Below are positions 1 to 8,879 of a stretch of 60,461 nucleotides of DNA, piece by piece. Source of the DNA: Albidovulum sediminis (GTDB taxonomy: Bacteria; Pseudomonadota; Alphaproteobacteria; Rhodobacterales; Rhodobacteraceae). Location: assembly GCF_025380365.1 (NCBI RefSeq), contig NZ_JAOCQF010000002.1:606841-667301 (forward strand), in the 5' to 3' direction. Within the stretch, counting starts at the first letter, position 1. Each line of letters opens with the position of its first letter. Under the pieces are notes generated by a model. The model saw nothing but the letters and a program-made list of their open reading frames with translations. It searched no databases and was not told the DNA's origin. The translations under genes and the position numbers were made by a program.

Positions 1-1878
1 GTTCTCCACCGTCACCGTGTAGGTGATGACGTCCCCGACCTCGTCCACCGTGGTCGTGTTGTCCTCGCCGTCGCCGGCATCCTCGTCGGTGATCGCGTAG
101 CTCTTCTCGAGGTCGATCGCGGGGGCGGGGGGCAAGTGCACGAGTGCTGCGTCGGTGTCGGAATAGGTGATGTCCTCATCGGCGTCGTCGCCGGTGACGG
201 TGGCGACGTTCTCGGTGTCGCCCACCGGGACCGTCGTGCTCCAGACGACCGTGATGGAGCCGCCTGCGCCGAGGTCGTCGGCAATCGTGTCGCCGTCCTC
301 GTCGGTGAAGCCGCCGGCGGTCACGGTGACCCCGGCCTGCACCACGCCGTCGATGATGAGGTCGACGTCGTCGGTAAGGTCGAGCGGCGTGCCGTTGTCG
401 TCGATGAGGTCGACGTCGAGCAGCGCGCCGTCGCCTGAGTTGGTGAGGACATACTGGTACTGGACGCCGTTCACCGCGGGATCAAGCGTCAGTTCGTTGA
501 CGAAGGCGTCGGCGGAGCCATCTTCGCGCACGGTCTTGTCGACCTCAACCTGGGGATCGAGATCCTGGATCACGTTGCGCGACAGCGAACGGTCCTGGTT
601 GCCGGTGCCCACGATCTTGGCGTCCTTGGCGCCGTCGTAGCCCACCCAGTCGAGGAGCCGCATGTGGTAGGGCGAGCCGGAGGGGTCGGCGTTGGCCCAG
701 TCGTCGGGCGTCGCGATATGGCCGCCCCAGGAGATGACGCCGTCGTCGCCCTCGTCCTGCTGGTATTCGAAGACGACGTAGAAGCTGACCGTGCTCGACC
801 CGGCCACGCTGCCCGCGCGCTCGTAGATCGCGTCGCCGACCTCGAGGCTGGTGATCGTGTCGGTGACGGTCGAAAGGTCGAGACCGGAGAAATACTGGTC
901 CCGCGTCACCATCACCTCGTTGCCGTCGCCCCAGGTGGTGTCGGAGCCATCGTCGCTGGCGAGATAGTAGATGTCGTCGCCGGTCCCGATGTCGCCGTCG
1001 GCGCCCGCGGTCGCGTAGCCGAGCAGGTCGACGCCCCAGGCCGTCATCACGCCCGGTTCCTGGCTGATGTCGTCTGCGGTGCCGGTCACGCCGTCGTCCC
1101 CGGCCAGGACGAGCGGATCGAGCGGGATTTCGAGCGTGCTGACGTTTAACCCGCCGTCGGTGATGGTCAGCCCATCGGTGGGGTCGATCGGGCCGTCCCC
1201 CTCGTGGGGCGCGCCGGTCTGGAAGCTGTAGTCGTAGGTGCCGATGTAGTCGATGGCGTACTCGCCGCCCTCGGTCAGGTCGAACTGGATCTGCAGGGCA
1301 TAGGTCATGCCCTCCTGCAGATCGGTCAACTGTGCGCGATAGGGCACGAAATCGTCGTAGAAGTAATGCGCCTTGCTGGCCCCGAGGTTGCCGTTGACCC
1401 ATTCCTCGTCATCCAGCGGATCGTGCCCGGTGTCAGGCCCGTTCGCCCACTGGTCGAGGCCGTACTGCGTCGCGTCGGTGAAGGAACTGGTGGCCAGGCG
1501 GCCATAGACGTCGTCGGCGGTGCCAAGGACGCCGTCCGTGCCGGCATTGACCTCCTGCGCGGTCAGCAGGAAGGTCTGGCCCAGGGAATCGTCGGGGTTC
1601 ACGAACCATTCGGTGATCACGGTCCCGTTAGCCAGCCCGTCGAGGTCGCCCTCTCCGCCGTCGACGACGATCCAGGCGTCATGGCCGTCGCCGCCCAGGT
1701 CAATCACCGTGTCGTCGGCGGTCCCGTAGACGCCATCCGCGCCTGGGCCCGAGACGTGCTGGATCTGGAACTGCACCGCTCCGCCGACCTCGGTGCCGGT
1801 TGCGGTAATGATCGCCGTATCCTCGGGCGAATAGTCCAATGCGTCTGTAATGACTTCGAAATTCTGTTCGAGCGACAT
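1..1878 (-). CDS. Large DUF11-type repeat surface/secreted protein, 5' part only
   Basis: The reading frame is open for 626 codons from an ATG at 1878 to the left edge, so the C-terminus lies outside the window. There is no N-terminal signal peptide. The protein is acidic and rich in Gly, Asp and Thr. Short repeats of the form DGVxGTADD occur near residues 48-56 and 116-123 and twice more further on; their Asp spacing suggests calcium binding. The last part contains two DUF11-like beta-sandwich units (starts VDKTVRED and IDLEKSYAI), the second cut by the window edge. Proteins of this build in Rhodobacterales are usually exported, often through type I secretion using a C-terminal signal, but that end cannot be seen here. 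A run of G lies just before the ATG and serves as a weak ribosome site. Frame and family type are fairly secure; the function (adhesin, matrix or S-layer-like) is inference. Confidence 0.85.
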   Translation of the reverse strand, partial: MSLEQNFEVITDALDYSPEDTAIITATGTEVGGAVQFQIQHVSGPGADGVYGTADDTVIDLGGDGHDAWIVVDGGEGDLDGLANGTVITEWFVNPDDSLGQTFLLTAQEVNAGTDGVLGTADDVYGRLATSSFTDATQYGLDQWANGPDTGHDPLDDEEWVNGNLGASKAHYFYDDFVPYRAQLTDLQEGMTYALQIQFDLTEGGEYAIDYIGTYDYSFQTGAPHEGDGPIDPTDGLTITDGGLNVSTLEIPLDPLVLAGDDGVTGTADDISQEPGVMTAWGVDLLGYATAGADGDIGTGDDIYYLASDDGSDTTWGDGNEVMVTRDQYFSGLDLSTVTDTITSLEVGDAIYERAGSVAGSSTVSFYVVFEYQQDEGDDGVISWGGHIATPDDWANADPSGSPYHMRLLDWVGYDGAKDAKIVGTGNQDRSLSRNVIQDLDPQVEVDKTVREDGSADAFVNELTLDPAVNGVQYQYVLTNSGDGALLDVDLIDDNGTPLDLTDDVDLIIDGVVQAGVTVTAGGFTDEDGDTIADDLGAGGSITVVWSTTVPVGDTENVATVTGDDADEDITYSDTDAALVHLPPAPAIDLEKSYAITDEDAGDGEDNTTTVDEVGDVITYTVTVEN

Positions 1879-2547
1879 CCCGCGTACCCCCACGCATGAA
1901 ATATCTGCTCGTACCCCAACACACCTTTGGGACCGCAAGACGGTCCTATTGGCCCACCCACAGGCAAAAATCAGCTTAGCCCAGTTGCAACCACCTGTAA
2001 ATGCAGGCAAATCTTTCATCCTACGGGATGTGTTCGCCGCAGAGAATGCAATCAGGAGAAGACTCGCCTCAGGGCCCGGCCGAGAAAGAACCGGCGCCGC
2101 GCCGTCACTCGCGGCCGTTGATCGCGCGCATCAACCTCTCCAGACGTCGTAAAGCCGCCGCCAGAATGTCGGCCATGCCTTTGCCTTTCAAGAAATGGCG
2201 AGGAAGGACATGGCGGGCATCACTCCGGCTCAGTGTCGGACCTTCGTCTGCTTGATCGCGTGCCTTCCAGGTTCCCGCGTGACCCGCTTTCGCCGATGCC
2301 GTGGTCCAGACCTTTCCCTGCAACATGAAGCACGCCAGCGGGATGGCCAGATCAGAACTGCGTGCAACCGGCATCCGGCTTGCGGCGATTGCGCTGACCG
2401 CCAACCGAAGCAGTCACCCGGGTTGATCTCGGGCGAAGACTGCCGGTCACGGAGGCAGATCGATGGCTCCAGGGGAAAGACCGCCATCCATTGGCGCATC
2501 CGGAATGCACAAGTCAGTTTGTCTGGCGCGATACCGCTGCCGAAGCC
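1879..2547. other. Intergenic region between the surface-protein gene and the efflux operon
   Basis: This 669-base stretch is the leader of the leftward surface-protein gene and the downstream flank of the efflux gene. A 6-bp perfect inverted repeat, GGACCG-caaga-CGGTCC, sits at 1930-1946, about 50 bases before the start codon, and may be an operator or leader hairpin. A minus-strand ORF at 2105-2404 (99 aa, ending LRRLERLMRAINGRE) is open, but I do not recognise it and its composition is ambiguous; it could be a small last gene of the efflux operon or chance. Nothing else is convincing. Confidence 0.4.
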
Positions 2548-5500
2548 TCAAGCCTGGATCTCAAGCGCACGAGAGGCGACACTTTGCGCGTGCAGACCAT
2601 GTGGACCTATCAGCCCACGCCCCTTGATCAGCGCATAGACCGCCGGGATCACGACAAGCGTCAGCACGGTAGAGGAGACCATGCCGCCGATCATCGGAAC
2701 GGCGATGCGGCTCATCACCTCGGATCCGGTGCCATGCGCCCAGAGGATCGGCATCAGGCCCGCCATGATGGCCACGACCGTCATCATCTTGGGCCGCACC
2801 CGTTCGACGGCGCCGACCATGATGGCGGTGTCGAGATCCGCGCGGGTGAAGGCGCGGCCGTCCCGGGCCACCTCGGCTCGGCGTTCCGCCAGCGCGTGGT
2901 CGAGGTAGATCAGCATGATCACCCCGGTTTCGGCGGCGACCCCGGCCAGGGCGATGAAGCCGACGGCTACCGCGACCGAAAGGTTGAAGCCCATCCACCA
3001 CATGAGCCAGACCCCGCCCACCAGCGCGAACGGCAGCGAGAGCATCACGATCAGGGTTTCGGTCAGGCGCCGGAAGTTCAGGAACAGAAGCAGGAAGATC
3101 ACCGCCAATGTCACCGGGACAACGATGGCCAGCCGCGCCTTGGCTCGCTCCAGGTATTCGAACTGTCCGCTCCAGCCCAGCGAATAGCCGGGCGGCAGGG
3201 TCACTTCCCCAGCGACGGCGGCCTGCGCCTCGGCGACATAGCCGCCGAGGTCGCGTCCGGAGATGTCGACGAAGATGTAAACCGCCAGTTGGCCGTTCTC
3301 GGTGCGGATCGAAGTGGCGCCACGTGTCCGTTCCACGGCAGCAACCTCGCCCAGGGGCACCGTGCCGCCGCCGGGGAGCGCCACCTGCACCTCGCGCGCG
3401 ATGGCGTCCGGGTCTTGCCGCAGCGCCGCCGGGTAGCGCAGCGCCACGTTGTAACGTTCGCGCCCCTCGACCGTCTGGGTGATGGCCTCGGCGCCGAGCG
3501 CCATGGCGATCACCTTCTGCACATCCTCGATCGACAGGCCATAACGCGCCAGCCGCTCGCGGTCGGGCACGATGTCGAGGTAATAGCCGCCGATCACCCG
3601 TTCGGCATAGGCGCTGGTCGTGCCGGGAACGGCGCGCAGCACCGCCTCGACCTCGCGCGCGATGCGCTCCATCTCCGTCAGGTCCGTGCCGAAGACCTTC
3701 ACCCCCACCGGTGTGCGGATGCCGGTCGCCAGCATGTCGATGCGGGCGCGGATCGGCTGGGTCCAGGCGTTCGAGACGCCCGGGAACTGCAGGGCCGCGT
3801 CCATCTCGGCGCGCAGGCTGTCCATCGTCACGCCGGGGCGCCATTCGTCCTTCGGCTTCAGCTGGATGATGGTCTCGAACATCTCGGTAGGGGCCGGGTC
3901 AGTCGCCGTCAGCGCGCGGCCCGCCTTGCCGAAGACCGTCTCCACTTCGGGGAAGGACCGGATGATGCGATCCTGCATCTGCATCAGTTCCGCCGCCTTG
4001 GTGACCGACAGGCCCGGCAGGGTGGTGGGCATGTACATCATCGTGCCCTCGTCGAGCGCGGGCATGAATTCGGACCCCAGTTGCCGCGCGGGCCAGACGG
4101 TCGCGGCAAGCGCCACAAGTGCCAGCACGATGGTGAACACCCGCGCCCGAAGCACCCACCGGATGACCGGGCGGTAAAGCGCGATCAGGACCCGGTTCAC
4201 CGGGTTGCGGTGTTCCGCGACGATCCGGCCGCGCACGAAGATCACCATCAGCGCGGGCACCAGCGTGACTGACAGAAGCGCCGCCGCCGCCATGGCAAAG
4301 GTCTTGGTCGCGGCCAGGGGGCCGAAGAGACGCCCCTCCTGTCCCTCCAGCGCGAAGATCGGCAGGAAGGAGACGGTGATGATGAGGAGGCTGAAGAAGA
4401 GCGCCGGGCCGACTTCGGCTGCGGCTTCGACAAGCACCTCGACCCGCGACGTGCCGGGGTCAGCCCGCTCCAGGTGCTTGTGCGCGTTCTCGATCATCAC
4501 GATGGCGGCGTCGATCATCGCGCCGATGGCGATGGCGATGCCGCCGAGGCTCATGATGTTGGCCCCGATCCCGAGTGCCCGCATGGCGATGAAGGCCATG
4601 AGAAGCCCCACCGGCAGCATGATGATCGCGACAAGCGAGGAGCGGACGTGGAGGAGGAACAGGAAGGTCACGGCCGCCACGACCAGGCTTTCTTCCAGCA
4701 AGGTCGTCCGAAGGGTTTCAATCGCCGACAGGATCAGGTTGGACCGGTCGTAGACGGTCACGATCTCCACCCCCTCGGGCAGGCTTTGCGCGATGCTGCC
4801 GATCTCTGCCTTGGCATTGTCGATCACGTCGAGTGCATTGGCGCCGACCCGCTGCAAGACGATGCCGCTCGCCACCTCGCCCTCGCCGTCGAGTTCCGCG
4901 ATGCCCCGGCGTTCGTCCGGCACGATCTCGATCCGCGCAACATCGCGCAGAAGGACCGGCACGCCCCCCTCAGCGCGGAGCGGCACCATCTCAAGATCGG
5001 CAACGCCGTCGAGATAGCCCCGCCCGCGCACCATGAACTCGAACTCCGAAAGCTCGACCGTGCGCCCGCCGGTGTCCATGTTGCTGGCGGCGACCGCGTC
5101 GCCGATCTCGGAAAGGGTGATCCCAAGGGCGCGCATCCGCACCGGATCCACGGTGATCGAGTATTGCTTGACGAAGCCGCCGACGCTGGCGACTTCCGAC
5201 ACCCCGTCCGCCCGACTGATGGCAAACCGCATTACCCAGTCCTGGAGGGATCGCAGTTCCGCAAGGCTGAGGCCCTCGCCCTTCAGTGCATACTGGTAGA
5301 CCCACCCCACGCCTGTCGCATCCGGCCCGAGCGCGGGCGTCACCCCATCCGGCAGGCGCGCGGCGGCGGCGTTGAGGTACTCCAGCACGCGCGACCGCGC
5401 CCAGTAGGGGTCCACCCCATCCTCGAAGATGACGTAGACGAAGGAGATGCCGAAGAACGAGAACCCCCGCACCACGCGCGACATCGGCACGGTCAGCATG

Positions 5501-5715
5501 GCCGAGGTGAGGGGGTAGGTCACCTGATCCTCGACCACCTGCGGGGCTTGGCCGGGATATTCGGTCAGCACGATCACCTGCACGTCCGACAGGTCGGGGA
5601 TGGCGTCGATCGGGAGCGTGCGCAGCGACCAGAGACCTGCCGCGACGGTGAAGACGGTGGCAAAGAGGACGAGAGCCACGTTGCGGGCCGACCAGGCGAT
5701 GAGATTGGCGATCAT
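2548..5715 (-). CDS. cusA: Copper/silver efflux RND pump, inner-membrane subunit (CusA/CzcA family)
   Basis: This 1055-aa protein has the full length of a heavy-metal RND pump. It would export Cu(I)/Ag(I) from periplasm and cytoplasm through a trimer that docks to the adaptor encoded just upstream. TM1 is at residues 8-30, followed by the family stretch LPIDAIPDLSDVQV. The TM4 proton-relay motif GAMIDAAIVMIEN lies at 398-410, with the key Asp at 402 and Glu at 409. The central DEGTMMYMPTT motif, near residue 557, is Met-rich as in monovalent-metal pumps rather than Zn/Co pumps. The second TM bundle occupies roughly residues 870-1035. The start codon overlaps the stop of the adaptor gene (ATGA), so the two are translationally coupled. 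No outer-membrane channel gene is present next to it. Confidence 0.95.
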   Translation of the reverse strand: MIANLIAWSARNVALVLFATVFTVAAGLWSLRTLPIDAIPDLSDVQVIVLTEYPGQAPQVVEDQVTYPLTSAMLTVPMSRVVRGFSFFGISFVYVIFEDGVDPYWARSRVLEYLNAAAARLPDGVTPALGPDATGVGWVYQYALKGEGLSLAELRSLQDWVMRFAISRADGVSEVASVGGFVKQYSITVDPVRMRALGITLSEIGDAVAASNMDTGGRTVELSEFEFMVRGRGYLDGVADLEMVPLRAEGGVPVLLRDVARIEIVPDERRGIAELDGEGEVASGIVLQRVGANALDVIDNAKAEIGSIAQSLPEGVEIVTVYDRSNLILSAIETLRTTLLEESLVVAAVTFLFLLHVRSSLVAIIMLPVGLLMAFIAMRALGIGANIMSLGGIAIAIGAMIDAAIVMIENAHKHLERADPGTSRVEVLVEAAAEVGPALFFSLLIITVSFLPIFALEGQEGRLFGPLAATKTFAMAAAALLSVTLVPALMVIFVRGRIVAEHRNPVNRVLIALYRPVIRWVLRARVFTIVLALVALAATVWPARQLGSEFMPALDEGTMMYMPTTLPGLSVTKAAELMQMQDRIIRSFPEVETVFGKAGRALTATDPAPTEMFETIIQLKPKDEWRPGVTMDSLRAEMDAALQFPGVSNAWTQPIRARIDMLATGIRTPVGVKVFGTDLTEMERIAREVEAVLRAVPGTTSAYAERVIGGYYLDIVPDRERLARYGLSIEDVQKVIAMALGAEAITQTVEGRERYNVALRYPAALRQDPDAIAREVQVALPGGGTVPLGEVAAVERTRGATSIRTENGQLAVYIFVDISGRDLGGYVAEAQAAVAGEVTLPPGYSLGWSGQFEYLERAKARLAIVVPVTLAVIFLLLFLNFRRLTETLIVMLSLPFALVGGVWLMWWMGFNLSVAVAVGFIALAGVAAETGVIMLIYLDHALAERRAEVARDGRAFTRADLDTAIMVGAVERVRPKMMTVVAIMAGLMPILWAHGTGSEVMSRIAVPMIGGMVSSTVLTLVVIPAVYALIKGRGLIGPHGLHAQSVASRALEIQA

Positions 5716-7136
5716 TGGTCGGCCTCCGGTGCGGCAAGCGCGGCGAGGGCCGCGTTGAGGTTGCTTTCCGCGTCGATCAGGAAGGTGGCGGCGCTGACCA
5801 CCCGGTCGCCTGCGCCGACGCCCTCGACGATTTCCACCATGCCGCCACCTTGCTGCCCGGTGGTCACGGGCTGTGGCCTGAACCGCCCTTCGCCCAGGTC
5901 TAGGATCACCACCTGCCGGTCACCCGTGTCGATCACTGCCCCCTCCGGCACCTGGACGACGGGCGCGCCAGTCAACAGGATCTCGACATCGGCGAACATG
6001 TTCGCAAGCAGACGGCCGTCGGGGTTTGGCAACTCGATCCTGAGCTTGCCCGTGCGGGTCGTCATGTCCATCTCGGGATAGATCGTGTCGATCCTGCCCG
6101 TGACCGGCTGCCCGGAAAGGCCGCGAAACGTGACGCGGACCTCGACCCCCTTCGTCACCGCCATGAGCGCTGCCTCCGGCACCTCGGCGATCACCCAGAC
6201 GGTCGAGGTGTCGGCGATGCGGAACAGTGTCTCACCCGCTTGCGCCATCATCCCCTCGACAGCCATCCGTTCCAGCACCACGCCCTCGCGCGGCGCCGTG
6301 ATCGGGATGCTGACCGTCGGTCGGCCCTCGTCGGCGATCCGGTCTATCACCTCGGCCGGCACGCCGAGGTTCTCCAGCCGCTGTCGTGCGCCATCGCGCG
6401 GACGGCCTTCGGCGCGCAGATCGGTGACGAACTGGGCGATGGCCTGGGCGATCTCCGGCGAATACAGCGTCACCAGCGGGGCGTCCGCCCTGATCGTGCT
6501 GCCGGTGGTCACGTCGGCCACCGTCTCGATGAAGGCATCGGCACGCGTCGTGATGACGCTGACCTTGCGTTCGTCCAGCACCACGACCCCCGGCGCACGC
6601 AAGGCTGCGGCCAGCGGGGCCAGCACGGCCTCGGCCGTCCGCACCCCGGTACGCTGGAGCTTGCCGGGCGAGACGGTGATGGAACCATCGTCGCTGTCCT
6701 GGCCCTCGTAGACCGGGATGTAATCCATCCCCATCGAGTCCTTCTTCGGAACCGGCGAGGTGTCGGGCAGGCCCATCGGGTTGCGATAGTAAAGGATGCG
6801 CCGCTCGCCGGTTCCGGTTGCCGCGGGCGCGGTTTCGGGGTCGAGCGACAGATCCTCGCTTGCCCGGACCGGCAGGAAGGCGCGTCCGTTGTCGGTTTGC
6901 CGTTCGGTCGCGGACCATTCGGGCAGCCCGTCCGGATGGCGCCAGTAGATCACCGGGCCGGTCGGTTCCGGCCCGGGCATTGCCACGGCCTCACGCCCCA
7001 TGAGCACGGCAATCTGCGCGACGGCCGCCTCGCGCAGCCCGTCCGAGGTCACGCCGCGCTCCCCGGCGGCAAGCCCGACCCAGGCGGCACTGCCGGCGAC
7101 AAGCCCCATCATCAGCAATCGCACGGCGCCGCTCAT
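5712..7136 (-). CDS. cusB: Periplasmic adaptor subunit of the Cu/Ag efflux pump (CusB-like)
   Basis: This 474-aa membrane-fusion protein bridges the RND pump to an outer-membrane channel and can hand metal to the pump. An N-terminal hydrophobic segment (residues 4-24) anchors or exports it. A heavy-metal-binding domain lies at residues 115-143 (YYRNPMGLPD, then KKDSMGMDYIPVY), with the Met residues of the family. A second, degenerate copy precedes it at about 63-90 (YWRHPDGLPEW to FLPV) and lacks those Met residues. The hairpin, lipoyl-like and beta-barrel regions follow. The stop overlaps the cusA start, and the start overlaps the stop of the upstream FixH/YtkA-like gene, both by four bases. 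Confidence 0.93.
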   Translation of the reverse strand: MSGAVRLLMMGLVAGSAAWVGLAAGERGVTSDGLREAAVAQIAVLMGREAVAMPGPEPTGPVIYWRHPDGLPEWSATERQTDNGRAFLPVRASEDLSLDPETAPAATGTGERRILYYRNPMGLPDTSPVPKKDSMGMDYIPVYEGQDSDDGSITVSPGKLQRTGVRTAEAVLAPLAAALRAPGVVVLDERKVSVITTRADAFIETVADVTTGSTIRADAPLVTLYSPEIAQAIAQFVTDLRAEGRPRDGARQRLENLGVPAEVIDRIADEGRPTVSIPITAPREGVVLERMAVEGMMAQAGETLFRIADTSTVWVIAEVPEAALMAVTKGVEVRVTFRGLSGQPVTGRIDTIYPEMDMTTRTGKLRIELPNPDGRLLANMFADVEILLTGAPVVQVPEGAVIDTGDRQVVILDLGEGRFRPQPVTTGQQGGGMVEIVEGVGAGDRVVSAATFLIDAESNLNAALAALAAPEADQ

Positions 7137-7528
7137 GGCGCGGCCCTCAGCTCAAGCTCCGCCGTTACCGTTTCCGGTTCGCCCTGGATCTTGGCCGCCA
7201 CCGAGAACCGCCAGCCTCCGGCCATGGTGATATCTGTGGCAAAGCGGTAGCGGCCCGGAGCTTCGGCGGGCATTGCCGTGACGGGCGTGGTCATCGTCGC
7301 CATCCCGTCGGGCGCCATGTCCATCCGTGTGGCATAGATGATCGCATCGGGTACGTGTTCCCCGGTGCGCAAATTGGTCAGCAGAAGTTCGATCGTCACC
7401 CCCGGTCCGACCCGATGCTCGGTCGAGACCATCTCGAACCGGAAATCATCCGCGCCTGCCCAGGCAGGGGAGGTGCACAGAAGAAGCGCTGATGCGCAGC
7501 CGCGCAGGCGGCGAAAGGCGATGGCCAT
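7133..7528 (-). CDS. FixH/YtkA-like small periplasmic protein of the efflux operon
   Basis: This protein of 131 aa has a signal peptide (MAIAFRRLRG, hydrophobic core, then SPAWAGA) and one beta-sandwich domain of the YtkA-like type. It carries several Met/His residues (RMDMAPDGMATMTTP) that could bind copper. An earlier ATG at 7615 exists, but the signal peptide begins at the ATG at 7528, so I prefer that start. The stop overlaps the cusB start. YtkA/FixH-like proteins often accompany copper efflux genes; a role as periplasmic metal chaperone is inference from context. Confidence 0.8.
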   Translation of the reverse strand: MAIAFRRLRGCASALLLCTSPAWAGADDFRFEMVSTEHRVGPGVTIELLLTNLRTGEHVPDAIIYATRMDMAPDGMATMTTPVTAMPAEAPGRYRFATDITMAGGWRFSVAAKIQGEPETVTAELELRAAP

Positions 7529-7624
7529 GGCAAGTGAACCCTGGATTGCAGCGAAAGGACGCCCGCACGCCGGACGGGCGCGGGCGCTGGCGGCATCAAC
7601 CGCGTGCCGAGGCACGCGGCAGGG

Positions 7625-7948
7625 TCAGACGCGGGGAGGGCGCTTCAATCCGGCGGGCGAATGGTCGGAAGGCAGCGGCTGATCAAGCGAGAACTCGGCC
7701 GAGCCTTCGGCGGCAACCAGAGCATCGGGCCCGGACGAAAATGCAGGAACGGCCAAGGCGCCGCTACAGCGGGCCATCAGGCTGCACGGATGGTCGCAGA
7801 CCGGCTCATCCGGGCAGTCACCGTCGCAGCAATGCGCCATCGACGTCGCGATTTCGGACGCGACGCCGGACGTATGCTGCAGCGTCGCGGCTCCGAAAAG
7901 GGTGACGGCCAGAAGCAGCACGAGGATTGGGCGATTAAACCAGATCAT
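7625..7948 (-). CDS. Small cysteine-rich exported or anchored protein, first gene of the efflux operon
   Basis: This 107-aa protein starts MIWFNRPILVLLLAV, a membrane anchor or signal segment. It then has a dense Cys/His patch, AHCCDGDCPDEPVCDHPC, ending in MARC, and a Pro/Ser-rich tail. Six cysteines within about 25 residues suggest metal or disulfide chemistry. An in-frame ATG eight codons earlier (7972) is possible; neither start has a clear ribosome site. It lies 96 bases upstream of the FixH/YtkA-like gene on the same strand. I do not recognise a named family. Confidence 0.7.
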   Translation of the reverse strand: MIWFNRPILVLLLAVTLFGAATLQHTSGVASEIATSMAHCCDGDCPDEPVCDHPCSLMARCSGALAVPAFSSGPDALVAAEGSAEFSLDQPLPSDHSPAGLKRPPRV

Positions 7949-8037
7949 GCGAGACGTTTTGCAGAGCGGCATTCGTTCGGCAACACAATTCTGCGAGAAC
8001 GCATCTCTGGCGAGGAATTCGCCAGGGTGGAGACGAC

Positions 8038-8079
8038 TTTGCTACTTTGCTTCGCCCGTTTGCTACTTTGCTACGCCCG
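8038..8079. repeat. 21-bp tandem duplication upstream of the efflux operon
   Basis: Two adjacent 21-base units, 8038-8058 and 8059-8079, differ at one base (TTTGCTACTTTGCT followed by TCGCCCG or ACGCCCG). Each unit itself contains two TTTGCT-like steps. They lie about 90-130 bases upstream of the first gene of the operon, where regulator sites would be expected. A regulatory role is inference. Confidence 0.6.
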
Positions 8080-8237
8080 CGCGCGGAATCCAATCGGTCT
8101 GGAGCCTCGCCTTATCGGTAATCCTTCCATTTCTTGGCGGGGCGTGACCGTCGAAATCAAGCGACCATTTTCAGCTGCGTGACGGGTGCGACCCCGCCGA
8201 TGCCCATGTCGGGTGACCTGCTCCGGTTTATCCTCGT

Positions 8238-8387
8238 TCAGAAGTTGGTTCTGCTCAGGGTTTGGTCCTTTGCTGACCGGTTGACGCGCGCCCGGTCGCG
8301 CATGCTTTGGCGGCTCGCGCGCAGGATCCCGCCCGCGTCCGCAGCCTCGGCGAGGGTGCGAAGCACGAGCAGATTGCTGCCCTTCAT
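8238..8387 (-). pseudogene. Possible remnant of a LysR-like winged-helix regulator
   Basis: The 49-codon reading MKGSNLLVLRTLAEAADAGG resembles the first helix-turn-helix of LysR-like regulators (LRTLxEAxxAGS), then runs into unrelated sequence and stops. There is no ribosome site and no effector domain. I read it as a decayed fragment; chance resemblance is possible. Confidence 0.3.
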
Positions 8388-8597
8388 AAAGTCGTGCGTC
8401 CAGACATGGGCGAAGTGGCGGATAAAGATGGTGCGTTCCTCGGCGTGGCTTGGAAACGACGATCCGCGCTGGCCTTTTGGAGGGCGATCGCAACGGAAGA
8501 TGGCATCTGTTGAATGCCGTCGTTCGGCGACAGGCTACGGCGGCGGGACTTGCGTCTTGACCGCCCGATGCCCATGAAATATCTACGCCCACGCCGA

Positions 8598-8671
8598 GCG
8601 GGCGTTGTGTAATGGTAAGACCTCAGCCTTCCAAGCTGATGACGCGGGTTCGATTCCCGCCGCCCGCTCCA
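8598..8671 (+). tRNA. tRNA-Gly(UCC)
   Basis: The 74-nt sequence folds as a cloverleaf. The acceptor GCGGGCG pairs with CGCCCGC. The anticodon stem TCAGC/GCTGA encloses the loop CTTCCAA with anticodon TCC. The T-arm is CGGGTTCGATTCCCG, and CCA is encoded at 8669-8671. Confidence 0.97.
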
Positions 8672-8879
8672 GCAAATGCGCCCCTGAAATTCGTACGGTT
8701 TCTGGTCGACCGGCCGCGACGGTGCGTGCCGGGAGCAGCGGCACGGGCGGGATGGCGCGGCGGGTCCGGGCCTGCGGCCATGCGACATCTGGCGCCGGAC
8801 CGGCCGCCCCGGAGGGGGCATTTCCGCCTTGTTCGCGCGCCGGCCACCGCCTAAACCCGTTTCCTGAACAGGAGGTTTC

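Larger units (their letters stand above)
7973..8597. other. Upstream region of the efflux operon up to tRNA-Gly
   Basis: About 620 bases without an intact gene. It holds a 21-bp tandem duplication (8038-8079) and a regulator remnant (8238-8387), listed separately. The promoter of the leftward efflux operon should lie near 7960-8080, where the sequence is comparatively AT-rich. The rest shows no feature I can support. Confidence 0.5.

Noticed and set aside
2105-2404. 99-codon minus-strand ORF after cusA
   Set aside because: It could be a small operon gene, but no motif, ribosome site or overlap supports it; mentioned only in the intergenic entry.
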